Below are positions 24,220-35,624 of a stretch of 60,000 nt of DNA, one piece after another (positions within the stretch are counted from its first letter, which is position 1; each line of letters begins with the position of its first letter). Origin of the DNA: Bolinopsis microptera (Eukaryota > Ctenophora > Tentaculata > Lobata > Bolinopsidae). The DNA is taken from assembly GCF_026151205.1 (NCBI RefSeq), contig NC_087080.1, forward strand, positions 2,833,096 through 2,893,095. Direction: 5' to 3'. The position numbers and the translations under genes were made by a program. Under the pieces are notes generated by a model. That model was not told where the DNA came from, ran no database searches, and was given only the letters and a program-made list of their open reading frames with translations.

Positions 24220-24316
24220 GGTAGCAGTTTATGACGTGTTATGACGTGTTATGACGTGTTATGATGTGTTATGACGTGCTATGACGTGCTATGACGTGTT
24301 ATGACGTGTTATGACG
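24220..24316. repeat. 10-bp minisatellite (gttatgacgt)
   Basis: About nine copies of gttatgacgt with variants gctatgacgt and gttatgatgt, in intergenic DNA. Confidence 0.85.
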
Positions 24317-24748
24317 TAAAGTCAGAACAGATTATGAAGGTTTTGTTAGAGTGGGATGCCATACTTAATACTGCAACTGTAATATCTGGTAAAGTTACTG
24401 TTCATGTTCGGATTACACTTTGAAGGAGAAAATTATAGCGTTTATAAATATTGCCCTGTTTATATTCATAACGCAGACAGTGATGAAATGGACTCACTGT
24501 GACCACAGTGGTTTATAAAGTTAAACTGTAATATTAGTGAAATCCTACCACTATACCACTACTACTATATACCTACTATTATACCACAGGTATAGTAAAC
24601 TGTAAATGTCATATTCTGGGGGTCCTTTCCGAAACGGTACTTAAGTCAAAAATGGTACTTAAGTAAAAAGTTAAACAAAAAGTATTTTTGAAATGAGACT
24701 TAAGTGCAAAAACTTAAGCCATATATCGCACTTAAGTATTTTTACTTA

Positions 24749-24986
24749 CCTTACTCGGGAATATTATGACTGGGATAAAGTGGTGGGTTTTGGAAAATTC
24801 CGCCATATTTTTCCCGGTCATTAATTTTCCCAGTCATAAATTAACCCGCTATAATGTTCCCGAGTAAGGTAAACTAATAGTAATACATTTTGATGCTTGG
24901 TGGGTTTTGGAAAATTCCGCCATATTTTTCCCAGTCATTAATTTTCCCAGTCATAAATTAACCCGCTATAATATTCCCGAGTAAGG
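24749..24986. mobile_element. MITE with inverted ends ccttactcgggaa, internally duplicated
   Basis: Ends ccttactcgggaatatta (24749) and attcccgagtaagg (24986) are inverted. The internal part (tggtgggttttggaaaatt through cccgagtaagg) occurs twice, at 24781-24869 and 24898-24986. It sits within a larger stretch (about 24620-25080) rich in acttaagt motifs in both orientations, probably a second element it inserted into. Confidence 0.65.
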
Positions 24987-25959
24987 TAAGTAGGGAATTT
25001 TACCTAAGTATGTACTTAAGTGCGGTATTTTTCACTTAAAATGTCAGTATGGTCTAGACTCTAGAGGTTACTTAAGTGCCTAAATTGTAACTCTAACTCA
25101 AAATATTAAAAAGGCCTCCCCCAGCCTCGGATCTTAGGATTAGATTTGCAAAAATTCCTGAGACACCGGTACAAAAGTTAAGACAGCAGAATAATCCTAA
25201 GACAGCAGAATAATCCTAAGACAAAATTTAAGCAATTCTGAGACAGCGAAAAATCCTGAGACAAAATTTAAGAAATCCCGAGACAGCGAAAAAACCTGAG
25301 ACAAAATTTAAGAAATCCCGAGACAGCGAAAACACTGAGTCAATTGATCTCAGTGTAATAACATGGGGTTAATTGTCGGGGGGTTAATTGTCGTACTAAG
25401 CCCTAGATTGTACCTGCTAATGAGGTGAATATCCCAGATCATAGCTTTACAGGTAGCTAGGCCTGTATAATAGAACCCTGATGTTAAAGCGGACATCACC
25501 TTCCCCTCCCTAATATCTGATTAAAAGATTCCTTTCTTAATGTACGAATAAGAAAACAAGAATTTTTACTAGTACTATCTTTGTATCTTTAATACACTAT
25601 CTACTTATTGACTAGCTAGGCTTGCTAAAATTCATCGGCAAATTACCGCTGCTCGAGTTACCTAGCCAGGCCCATTTCAGTTTGAGTACTGGAGTCGGTT
25701 ATCTACAAAGTAGAGTCAAAGCCTAGCTTTTTTGTTACTGGCAAGTGCTTTTCCGGATTCAATTTTCAAATAGTCGTGTATTTCGTCGATTTCCGATATT
25801 TTCAGATTATTCTTCATTATGTCCTCAATCCTGAGCACTGGGACTACTTAAGTTTTTGCTACTATCTGAATTATTTGCTCAAGCTACTGCCACTGGCTCG
25901 CTAGGTACAAAGGTTTATTTCCTATTTATCATGAAAAAAATTGTGTGCTGGGCAAAAGT

Positions 25960-26045
25960 TTACTTGGTGATCGCGCAGGTTTGAACCCCCTACCTCGTTC
26001 AAACAAGCCAATTGCCTAGCCGCTAAGCTACTCAGGTGATGCTCT
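25960..26045 (-). repeat. tRNA-like sequence, probably SINE head or tRNA pseudogene
   Basis: On the minus strand there is an A-box-like tagcttagcggctaggc followed about 35 nt later by a B-box-like gggttcaaacc. Stem pairing is poor, so a working tRNA is unlikely; tRNA-derived SINE heads look like this. Confidence 0.35.
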
Positions 26046-26120
26046 TATAAAATTTTCGATGCTGATATTTAATCACATACAATCCTCTATTTTGAGTTTG
26101 TCATAATTGTAATCGGGAAG

Positions 26121-26735
26121 CAGGCACGTAGCCAGGGGGGGGGGGGGGGGGCTAGGGGGGCGGCAGCCCCCCCCGGAAAAAATCGAACCCCAGAAAAAAG
26201 ATAAGCCCCCTAGTCCCCATGGTCGCCTGGTAACTGGGCTGTGTTTATGACTGCAGTCAGTCAAAGATTTGAACTGTGGATTAGTAAATATATGTCATTA
26301 AATCCAAGCAAACATTCTAGAAGACTTCTATAATTATAGTCAATAGTGTCCCCTAGACCGTAGGAAATGTAAAAATCTTAAGACGATGAGGCCTGAGTAA
26401 GTCGTAAATTCTGATTGGAGAATGCAGATTGCTGTTGTGAAGTTACCAAATTTACGTGAGTACTTGATTCTTTTCAATCCCAGTTTATTGCTGTCCTACA
26501 AATTTCTTTAATGCCAAATGTCGTCTAAAACACCCTGTTTCGAAAAAAATTTCCGGGGGGCTGCGCCCCCCTAGCCCCCGCCAAGGGGCTCCGCCCCTGG
26601 ACCCCGCTGGGGGCTGCGCCCCCAGACCCCTGCCACAGCTTGCTCGCTTCGCTCGCTGCGCAGCTTGATTGGACGCATCGGCTCGCTTCGCTCGCCGACA
26701 GCCCCCCTCAAAGAAAAATCCTGGCTACGTCCCTG
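26121..26735. mobile_element. hAT-type non-autonomous element, 8-bp TSD
   Basis: Starts caggcacgtagccagg followed by a 17-nt G tract (26135-26151) and ends cctggctacgtccctg. Perfect 8-bp direct repeats tcgggaag flank it (26113-26120 and 26736-26743). The right half is GC-rich with nested hairpins such as gggggctgcgccccc and gcttcgctcgc. CAG...CTG ends with an 8-bp TSD indicate hAT. A related, tandemly amplified relative is at 30165-30960. No transposase. Confidence 0.92.
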
Positions 26736-27916
26736 TCGGGAAGTGGGAACATTAACAACTCTTCTGCATGTAATTGAAACTGTCTGTACTGTGTACACGA
26801 TAAAACACATGAGATAAATACAAAGATTGTGTACACTACTGTGCTGATATGGAAAACCCAACTAGACTATATATCTTCAGAGTTTCAGGATCATTCTCAC
26901 ATATACTCATAGTTAATAGTTAATAGCACTATGTTTACAGTATGCACTGAAGGGGTATCCTAGGAAGTTTCTTGAACTTTTAACAGGTACCCATCCTCAT
27001 TTAACCCTCAATTAACTTTCCTATCATTCGGCTGATTTGATCGAGGAGATCGCATAGATCCAATGGATCCTTAGCTACTCCCTAGACTAGGTGACACTGG
27101 GATTCGAACTCATATACCTGGATTGACGAGTAATCCAGTACAGTAGGGAGTAAAACGAGAGACTAGTTGTCGTTGTAACTTATTAGAAAGTTAACTTCGT
27201 AGCTTTTCAGAAGGGGCATAAGGAGGGAGGGGGATGATGTCCGCTATAACATCGGGGCCCCCATTATACAGTCCTACCTGTAAATATATGATCTAGGATA
27301 CTCACTTCATTAGCAGGCACATAGAGATTTCAGACAAATTCTATTGATTTATTGACATTCCTACTATACCTAGTAATATTGTATTTATTATATTCTTTGA
27401 AAGAAATAAAAAGATGTAATATCCATGTATATTCTTGTGGTTATTGTATAAATTCTATCTAAAGATTTTTCGCTGTCTCAGGTTTTCTTAAATTTTGTCT
27501 CAGGATTTTTCGCTGTCTCAGGTTTTCTTAAATTTTGTCTCAGGATTTTTCGCTGTCTCGGGATTTCTTAAATTTTGTCTCAGGTTTTTTCGCGCGTCTC
27601 AGGATTTCTTAAATTTTGTCTCAGGTTATTTCGCTGTCTCGGGATTTCTTAAATTTTGTCTCGGGATTTTTCGCTGTCTTGGGATTTCTTAAATTTTGTC
27701 TCAGGATTTTTCGCTGTCTTAGGTTATTTTGACATCTCAGGTTCGCTTAAATTTTGTCTCAGCTTTTTTTGCAGTCTTAGCTTTTCTTAAGCAGTTTGTC
27801 TTATGAATTTTTGCAAATCCAATCCTAAGATCCGAGACAAGTTTTTGAAAGGTTGCAAACTAATAGTATAATTACAGAATTAAATAAACTTTACAAACAT
27901 TTTTTGGTACAAAAAA

Positions 27917-28727
27917 TTATCTAATAATTTCATTTCGCTGATTTTTTCCTTTTTTAAAAAGAACACGAGCTTTCTCATTTTCGTCGTGGTGTCTCACTGA
28001 CTCGTCTCTGTCATTGAGAATATGAGGCAATATGATATACGGCAACCTCCACCTTATGCAATAGTTGTGTAATATGATACACGCTCCAATTACTTGGCAG
28101 GATAATTCTGGAGTGAACTGAAGTCCCCCTGTGTTGCTGGAACCCAGGCATCGCCACCTGGATTTTAACACTGTAATTGTTCTCTCGACAACCGATCTGC
28201 ACCTCTTCAATGACTTATTGAACTTCTTTTCCCCTGCAGCGGTTGGATTTTTGAACGGGACCATTAGTTTCTCCCTAAGCGGATAACCACTGTCGCCTAT
28301 CAGCCATCCAGTGTAGCCGCGATTTAACTGGGAGCAAATTGTTCCATATCGTGCTGTCGTGTACCGAGCCGGGCCACTTCACTGTGCATGACGTGATTTC
28401 CTGATTCATCGAGCATTCAGCATATCAGCTGTACGTTAATCGAATGATATCCTTTGCGATTCACATAAATCTCCTCGTTTGATTTTGTAGCTTTGATTCT
28501 TATTTGAGTTCCATCAATTGCACCAAGACAACTTGGGAATTGACCATAGTCCCAGAAACCATCCTTAATAAGACGTAGTCTGCTCGAATCGTCTGCTGTC
28601 GGAAACTGCACAAAATCGTCCATGCAAATATCATTTAATGCTTTTGATACCCGAACAATTATTTTATAAATGGTTGATGGTGCAATCCCATAGTTCATGT
28701 GAAGAGTTTGTAGGTCATCTCTTTTGT
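27917..28727 (-). pseudogene. PIF/Harbinger (HARBI1-like) transposase fragment, broken
   Basis: Reading the minus strand: DDLQTLHMNYGIAPSTIYKI (helix-turn-helix-like region), then LGAIDGTQIRI (first catalytic Asp), KGYHSINVQ, a broken stretch, GYTGWLIGDSGYPLREKLM (second Asp), CRSVVERTITVLKSRWR (catalytic Glu), then ACIILHNYC. The DDE triad and order match DDE_Tnp_4 transposases of PIF/Harbinger. A stop at about 28415 and at least one frame shift between 28330 and 28410 break it, and the N-terminus is truncated at about 28727 by an upstream stop. Host-domesticated HARBI1 is ruled out by the damage. No TIRs were recognised. Confidence 0.85.
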
Positions 28728-28949
28728 ATCAGGAAGTCAAAGTTAAGGTGGAAATGTGAATGGAATGTGAAATGGAGCAACTGATAGTTTTACAATCCGA
28801 ATTCGGCGGCTCTCCCTGTGTGAAATTTTTGATTGAGTCGTTTTTATAACTCTATTCTATGACCCATCGTCCATTGAATATCCTATCCCTCATAGATTTG
28901 CGTGTGTTTGATATTTCGTCCAAGATCCCTCTCTTATTCTTGAAGTCTG

Positions 28950-29944
28950 ATGGAAACCACGAACAAGACCTTCACAGAGCGTTACAAGGATGCATTTATA
29001 CTCGTCGTCCCGATAAACATTCCGCTATGTGTCCTAGTTCTAGCTGTTTGTTTCACAGTTTCATCCTACTACTGGCGAAATCGGGGGACCCTCACAAACA
29101 AACTTTTTCTCCTAATAACAGTCGCTGATTTGGTCACGTGTGTCGGTCACCTGATTCTGATGATATGTGTTGTCCTCCTATCATATGACGTGATACCTGC
29201 TATCTTTGTTAGCGTATGTGTGGCAGTACACACCGTACTGTCCCTTCTCGGCTACGCCTCATCGATATTCTTGAACATGGTGCTCTCAGTTTTAAGGACG
29301 GTTAAAATATCGTTTCCTTTTCATCAGGTCAAAGTTGGAGCTCTGAAAATAGCAATGGCTCTTGTCTTCAGCTTTCTAGTGTTACTGTGTGCTGCTGATG
29401 TCTGGTATATTATTGACGTGGATCTGCCTTTAAAGCCCTGGGATGTTCTGTGGTGGAATGTGGTGCTTACTTTTGTCGGCCATAATATTGGTATCATCAT
29501 AATGGCACATTTTTCGATGGGGTGGATGATGTGGTGATGATAAAAGATTTTCAAATTGGGTTGCTGTATCTCGCTCCTATTGGGTTGGTTCTGGTCTGCC
29601 TCCTGGTCCAATTTTCCATCACTTGGATCAGAACTCGTGCGCGTGACCCTGATCTTCCAGTGGTCACAAATTGGTCACATGTGAATACTACTGTCTCCAT
29701 CCTCTCTGCTGTCTTCTTGATTTGTAACTCCGGAATAGTCGTCATGCAGATAAAGTACAAAAGTCCTTTTTCTTTGGACATCGGAGATCCCTTTGCAGTA
29801 CTGGTTTGCAAATTGATGATAAGCACCACGATGCCTCTGCTAAACGCACTCATGACACCACTGATCATGTTATCTAGAAGCCTGGAATTAAGAGGGAACG
29901 TTATGATGATGATCAGGAGAGCTCTTAGGACGCCACAACAGTAG
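28950..29944 (+). pseudogene. Class A-like GPCR, intronless, one frame break
   Basis: From ATG 28950 the frame gives TM1 (FILVVPINIPLCVLVLAVC), TM2 (LFLLITVADLVTCVGHLI with the conserved Asp), TM3 ending SVLRTVKI (Arg at the DRY position but no D/E-R-Y) and TM4, then shifts near 29510 in a T5 run. The next frame continues through TM5 (LYLAPIGLVLVCLLV), TM6 and TM7 (LLNALMTPLIM in place of NPxxY) to a stop at 29944. The protein would be about 330 aa. A single missing or extra T restores one frame across the second extracellular loop, so assembly error is a real alternative to decay. Ligand unknown. Highly divergent lineage-specific GPCRs of this type are common in invertebrates. Confidence 0.7.
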
Positions 29945-30164
29945 CAAACTGGAAACTGGAAGTAAAGTAAGGTTTTTTTTAAACAAATGTCTCAGACCCA
30001 TAGCTAGATCTGTGAATTTTAGGCAGACCCACTCGACAGCGGCCAAATTTTGCGCATTATGAGCCCCAAGCCCGATACCCACTTTGCCTCCCAATTATAT
30101 TATCATCTCGTAACTTCTTAATGAAGGTTCCGTTATTCATTTAAAGATTAATTTTTTTCGATTC
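29945..30164. other. Short intergenic stretch
   Basis: No gene or repeat recognised. Confidence 0.5.
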
Positions 30165-30960
30165 TGGGCACGTAGCCCGACACGACACGTAGCCGGGGCG
30201 AAGCTCCTTTGGTTGGCTAGGGAGGGGGGAAGGCGCAGCCCCCCAGAAAATTTTTGAGAAATTATGTGTTTTAGACGACATTTGGCATTAAAGAAATTTG
30301 TAGGACAGTAATAATCAGACATCACAATAATACAAAGTTGGGGGGCTAGGGGGGCGCAGCCCTGGCCTTCGGAAAATTTTTGAGAAATAGGGTGTTCCAG
30401 ACGACATTTGTAGGACAGCAATAATCAGACATTACAATAATACAAGGTTGGTGGGCTGGGGGCGCAACCCCCGGAAAATTTTTGAGAAATAGGGTGATTC
30501 AGACGACATTTGGCATTAAAGAAATTTGTAGGACAGCAATAATCATACATCAGAATAATATAAAGTTGGAGGGCTAGGCAGGCGCAGCCCTGGCCTTCGG
30601 AAACTTTTTGAGAAATAGGGTGTTCCAGACGACATTTGTGGGACAGCAATAATCAGACATTACAATAATACAAGGTTGGTGGGCTGGGGGGCGCAGTAAT
30701 AATCAGACATCACAATAATATAAAGTTGGGGGACTGGGGGGGGGGGGGGGGGGCGCAGCCCCCAAGAAAATTTTTAGAAATTATTTGTTTTAGACGACAT
30801 TAGGCATTAAAGAAATTTGTAGGACGGCGATAATACAAAGTTGGGGTGCAGCCCCCGGAAAATTTTTGAGAAATAGGGTGTTTCAGACGACATTTGGCAT
30901 TAGAAATTTGTAATTTCAGACATCACAATAATACAAAGTTGGGGGCTAGGGGGGAACTCA
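30165..30960. repeat. Tandem array derived from the hAT-type element interior
   Basis: About six variable units of 100-190 bp, each with cagccccc-ggaaaatttttgag, an agacgacatttggcattaaa block, ttgtaggacagcaataatca and a G-rich ggggctaggggggcgcag joint. One joint has expanded to 18 G (30736-30753). The first unit begins with an acgtagccgggg sequence like the end of the element at 26121, and its internal words occur there as well (26500-26550), so it arose by amplification of that family. Confidence 0.8.
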
Positions 30961-31129
30961 GTACTTGTCACATTGAATGGAATAAGTACATATTGTATAG
31001 TGGGATTTGGGAATAATTTACGAAATGCTAAAGTCGACTGCCTGTCGTGTCGTTTAATCAAACAGTCATAAACACAGCCCACTTACCAGGCGACCATGGG
31101 GACTAGGGGGTTTATTTTTTTTGGGTTCT

Positions 31130-33415
31130 TCCCCTTGGCTACGTGTCTGCATTCTAGTTGCCAGACCCACTCTATTAGAGTGCAGACTCAACATTTTGGT
31201 TGCCAGACCCACTATTCTAGAGTCCAGACCCACAATTCTGGTTGTCATATCTCCTATATTCTAGTTCATAGACCCCCAATTCTGGTTGACAGAGTGAAGA
31301 ATTACCATTCTGGTTGCCAGATTCACTCTTCTAGAGAGGAGACCCACTCTTCTAGTAGGTATAGAGTCAAGACCCACTATTCTAAAATGCAGACCCACCA
31401 TTCTGGTTGCCAGACCCACTCTTCTAAGGCGAAGACCTACCATTCTGGTTGCCAGCCCCACTCTTCTAGAGTGTAGACGCACCATTCCGATTGCCAGACC
31501 CACTATTCTTGAGTGAAGACCCACCTTTCGGGTTGCCGGACCCACTATTCTAGACTCTAGACTCCAGACGCACAATTCTGGTTGCCATATATCCTATATT
31601 CTAGTTTAGACCCCCAATTCTGGTTGACACTTGACAGAGTGTAGACTTACCATTCTGGTTGCCAGACCCACTCTTCTAGAGTGAAGACCCACTATTCTAG
31701 AATTCTTACCCACCATTCTTGTTGCCAGACCCACTCTTAGCTAGAGTGAAGACCCACTATTCAAGAATTCTGACCCACCATTCTTGTTTCCAGACCCACT
31801 ACCCTAAGGTGCAGACCCACCATTCTGATTGCCAGACTCACTCATCTTGATTAGTTGATTCCCTTGATTGCAGACCCACTATTCTGGTTTCCAGACCCAC
31901 TCTTATAGATTGCAGACACACCAATCTAGTTGCCAGACCCACTCTTCTAAAGTGTAGACCCACCAGACCTATTATTCTAGAGTGAATACCCACCATTGCA
32001 TTCGGGTTGTCCAAACCCACAATTCTGGTAGCCATATATCCTATATTCTAGTTTATAGACCCCCAAATCTGGTTGACAGAGTGTAGACTTACCATTCTGG
32101 TTGCCAGGCCCACTCTTCTAGAGTGAAGATCCACTATTCTAGAATGCAGACCCGCAATTCTGGTTGCCAGACCCACTATTCCAGATTGTAGACCCACCTT
32201 TCTGGTTTCCAGACTCACCCTTCTAGGGCGAAAATCCACCATTCTGGTTGCCAGACCCACTCTTCTAGAGTGTAGACGTACCATTCTGATTGCCAGACCC
32301 ACTCTTCAAGGGTGCAGACCCACATTCATGTTGCAAGACCCACTTCTAGATTTCAGACCCACTATTCTAGCTGCCAGACTCACTTATAGATTGCAGACCC
32401 ACCATTCCAGCTGACATACCCACTCTTCTCAAGTGCAGATCCACCATTCTGGCTGCAAGACCCACTTTTAGATCGCAGACCTACCATTCTAGCCGCCAGA
32501 CCAACTCTTCTCAAGTGTAGACCCACCACTCGGGTTGTCAGACTCACTCTTCAAGGGTGTACGTACACCCACCATTCTGGTTGCCAGACCAACTTCTAGA
32601 TTGCAAACCCACCATTCCAGCTGCCAGACCCACTCTTCTCAAGTCCAGACCCACCACTCTGGTTGTCAGACCCACTCTTCAAGGGTGAACGTACACCCAC
32701 CATTCTGGTTGCCAGACCAACTTCTAGATTGCAGACCCACCATTCCAGCTGCCAGACCCACTCTTCTCAAGTCCAGACCCACCACTCTGGTTGTCAGACC
32801 CACTCTTCTAGAGTGAAGACTCATTATTCTCGAATGCAGATCCACAATTCTGTTGCTAGACCAACTTCTAGATTGCAGACCCACCATTCCAGCCGCCAGA
32901 CCCACTCTTCTCAAGTGCAGACCCACCATTCTGGTTGTCAGACCCACTCTTCTAGAGTGAAGACTCATTATTCTCGAATGCAGATCCACAATTCTGGTTG
33001 CTAGACCAACTTCTAGATTGCAGACCCACCATTCCAGCCGCAAGAACCACTCTTCTCAAGTGCAGACCCACCATTCTGGTTGTCAGACCCACTCTTCAAG
33101 GGTGTAGACCCACCATTCTGGTTGTCAGACCCACTCTTCAAGGGTGTAGACCCACAATTCTGGTTAACAGACCCACTTCTAGATTGCATACCCACCATTC
33201 TAGCTGCCAGACCCACTATTCTCAAGTGCACACCCACCACTCTGGTTGTCAGACCACTCTTTAAGGGTACAGACCCATCATTCTGGTTGCCAGACCCACT
33301 TCTAGATTGCAGACCCACCATTCTGGTTGCCAGACCCACTTCTAGATTGCAGACCCAACATTCTAGCGGCCAGACCCACTCTTCTCAAGTGCAGACCCAC
33401 CACTCTAGGCAACAG
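31130..33415. repeat. 2.3-kb minisatellite, about 42-bp units with higher-order structure
   Basis: Around fifty diverged copies of a unit that alternates cagacccaccattctggttg and ccagacccactcttctagag. From about 32540 the array becomes more regular, with larger repeats of about 127 bp (three units) and 145 bp. Both strands have long open frames across it because the unit length is a multiple of three; they are not genes. Confidence 0.92.
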
Positions 33416-33637
33416 GGGTGAATAATATCAACAAATAAAGATTGTTTAATTTTTGCAAAAAATTTCTCGTCATGTGACAACCCTTCCCAACCCCCCTCAA
33501 CCCCCTACCCCTCCCCCCTAAAAAACTCATCGGATTTTTGCTTCCCGCAAACATGATTTTTTCTGAAAATTTTTGTCAAGCCAGATCTGTAAATCTATCA
33601 AATATGTATAAAAAAAACCTTAAAGTAAAGCAACAAA

Positions 33638-35466
33638 ATGGATCTGCAGGAGTCATTTTATGGCGAGCTGGAGGCCAGTCTTACAGGTTCTAATCGAACG
33701 TATCAGAGCTAATTCAGCTAGTTATGTCTAATTGAAGGTTAAGTTATGTCTAATTGAAGGTTAAGACTGGATCTGCAGGAGTCATTTTACGGCCTACGAA
33801 ATAATTTCCACCGGTATTTTGTCAAGTTGAACATTCTACACCCTTTGAACATCCTCGATTTTCTGGAAGCCGCCAGTCTTACAGGTTCTAATCCTCCTTA
33901 TCAGGTTATAATCTTATCTGATCAGGGCCCTTTTATTTGATTTGTTGGAAGCGGTATTTATAATTGAATTTAATCATAGACTCAGATTTAGTGAATTGAC
34001 CAATGTGTTTCGAAAAAGTTCAAAAATTGAATTGAATATTTTAGTAAATAACGATGTATCCAAAAATACAAAAGCTATAATTTTGTTTTTTAGTTTTCTG
34101 TAATGTTGTTATTTACTAGTTTTGATTATCTATCATCGAAAGTTCCTCGTATTCCTTTTTTTATCTTCACAATTAGGGGGTACGGTATTAATAAAAATTT
34201 ACAGCGAAATTAATATTAGATTATCATATCAAAGTATTTGTGATTAAATTTGGAAAAATATTTAATTTTTTTTGTTCAGGAGTGTTCGGTCTGGTGGAGC
34301 AGGATTTATTGAAGCAGCTCGTGTCACACCACACGGACCTGATGTACGGTCACAAAACTTACAGAGTCAACATAGACATCGTCAGTCACCCCTTTGAGGT
34401 GAGCCAATATCTATAGGGGTCGTTCACATATGTATTACGTAATCAGCCGAGGGGGGAGGGGGGGGGGGGTTTCCAAATTATTACGACACAGTGTAATTTT
34501 GACACAGTGTAAAACTGATTACGGAGGGGGGGGGGGGGGGTAAAAATTGTTCAAAAAGTGATTACATACTGACCCGGAGTAGGCGTGGGAATTCGGAGAT
34601 TAAACTTCAATCCAGTTAAACTTAAAAACATTTACTTTGTTATTATTAAGGCCCTAAGCCATTTAATTCAGTAGTGAATATTGATTGTTATTTTAATTCT
34701 CTGACAGGTAGCAGTTACAAAGACTAACGAAGATCTCAACAAACAGCCAATGTTACACATCTTCTGGACCGATGCGGAAACAGACTCATACAGGTATTTA
34801 CTTGTTTTCTTATCAGACTCATACAGGTATTTACTTGTTTTCTTATCAGACTCATACAGGTATTTACTTGTTTTCTTATCAGACTCATACAGGTATTTAC
34901 TTGTTTTCTTATCAGACTCATACAGGTATTTACTTGTTTTCTTATCAGACTCATACAGGTATTTACTTGTTTTCTTATCAGACTCATACAGGTATTTACT
35001 TGTTTTCTTATCAGACTCATACAGGTATTTACTTGTTTTCTTATCAGACTCATACAGGTATTTACTTGTTTTCTTATCAGACTCATACAGGTATTTACTT
35101 GTTTTCTTATCAGACTCATACAGGTATTTACTTGTTTTCTTATCAGACTCATACAGGTATTAACTTGTTTTCTTATCAGACTCATACAGGTATTTAGTAT
35201 TTACTTCTTTTCTTATTTAAGTTAAATGCTTGAACATATGCTCGAACTGCATATCTACTGTCAAAATATGTTTTGTGATTTGTCATCAGTGTTAATGGTA
35301 CATATTTTGATCTTGAGTCGTGACGCATTTCCTTTACAATTGGTCTTCGACAGGATTTAATAGAATTAAAAATATAATTCAATAAATAACGGAGTGACAA
35401 TTATAGATGCTGAATTTCCGTATCCAGCCGTACTTTTATCTCCCTTCCACTTCATATACTTACTAG
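33638..35466 (+). CDS. Unrecognised gene, three clear exons and uncertain 3' end in a splice-site array
   Basis: Exons 33638-33686 (MDLQESFYGELEASLT), 34280-34398 (GVFGLVEQDLLKQLVSHH..., ending IVSHPFE) and 34708-34793 (VAVTKTNEDLNKQ..., ending TDAETDSYR) join in phase with good splice sites, giving 85 residues. I do not recognise the family. The third exon's last 10 nt and its donor are the first unit of a 13-copy 33-bp array (34784-35196), so the 3' continuation is ambiguous. A possible last exon starts at 35407 after attatag; with one 10-nt exon from the array it is in frame and ends at 35466, with two it runs to 35498, with none it stops at once. The protein may be truncated. A broken copy of exon 1 lies at 33763-33900. 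Convergent with the GPCR at 35625-37952. Confidence 0.55.
33763..33900 (+). pseudogene. Broken duplicate of exon 1 of the adjacent gene
   Basis: ctggatctgcaggagtcatttt at about 33767-33789 repeats the start of exon 1, and gccgccagtcttacaggttc at about 33869-33889 repeats its end and donor; about 80 bp of unrelated sequence separates them. The initiator ATG is lost (ctggat). A short direct repeat (gttatgtctaattgaaggttaa, two copies at 33721-33766) precedes it. Confidence 0.75.
34416..34575. mobile_element. MITE (ggggtcgttcacatat family) with two G tracts
   Basis: Starts ggggtcgttcacatatgtatta and ends with a degenerate inverse (gtgattacatactgaccc). It contains cagccgagggggg, a repeated gacacagtgtaa and G runs at 34458-34469 and 34526-34540. 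A second, better preserved copy is at 58681-58845. It lies in intron 2 of the unrecognised gene. A ta/ta flank is likely on the left only. Confidence 0.7.
34784..35196 (+). repeat. 13-copy 33-bp tandem array repeating 3' splice site, 10-nt exon and 5' splice site
   Basis: Unit: actcatacag, gtatttacttg, ttttcttatcag. Starts are spaced exactly 33 bp (34784, 34817 ... 35180); only the last units vary (gtatta, gtatttagtattt). The first actcatacag is the end of the coding exon 34708-34793, so every unit repeats a pyrimidine-rich acceptor ending atcag, a 10-nt exon-like segment and a gtattt donor. The 33-nt period leaves frames open on both strands, which are not genes. Confidence 0.9.
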
Positions 35467-35624
35467 TAAACTCGAAATTAGAAACAAAAATTCTCTAGTT
35501 ATGTTACGACGAAGGTGATTTATAACTTTATAGAGGAAAAAAAAACTGAAAAATGACAAAATATCAAAAACCTTAACAATAACCCTTTCTTCATTACTGT
35601 CCAAACTGTTAGTTTAAGTTAAAT

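Larger units (their letters stand above)
25126..27836. mobile_element. 2.7-kb element with subrepeat arrays as terminal inverted repeats
   Basis: Left end ctcggatcttaggattagat (25126) is mirrored at the right end (27836) and both lead into arrays of a roughly 40-bp unit containing ttaaattttgtctcagg and tttttcgctgtctc. The left array (about 25160-25335) holds some four units in one orientation; the right array (27471-27800) about eight in the other, with exact 40-bp spacing. No TSD and no transposase were found. The interior contains a hAT-type element (26121-26735) and tRNA-like sequence. Foldback-type transposons have such subrepeat TIRs; the assignment is inferential. Confidence 0.65.

Noticed and set aside
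27050-27150. tRNA gene on the minus strand (B-box-like gagttcgaatccca)
   Set aside because: No matching A box or cloverleaf could be drawn; probably a SINE fragment at most.
31066-33421. Many 60-126-codon open frames on both strands
   Set aside because: Products of the 42-bp satellite, whose length is a multiple of three.
34736-35197. Long open frames of 137-149 codons on both strands
   Set aside because: They are translations of the 33-bp (11-codon) tandem array; no frame is preferred.
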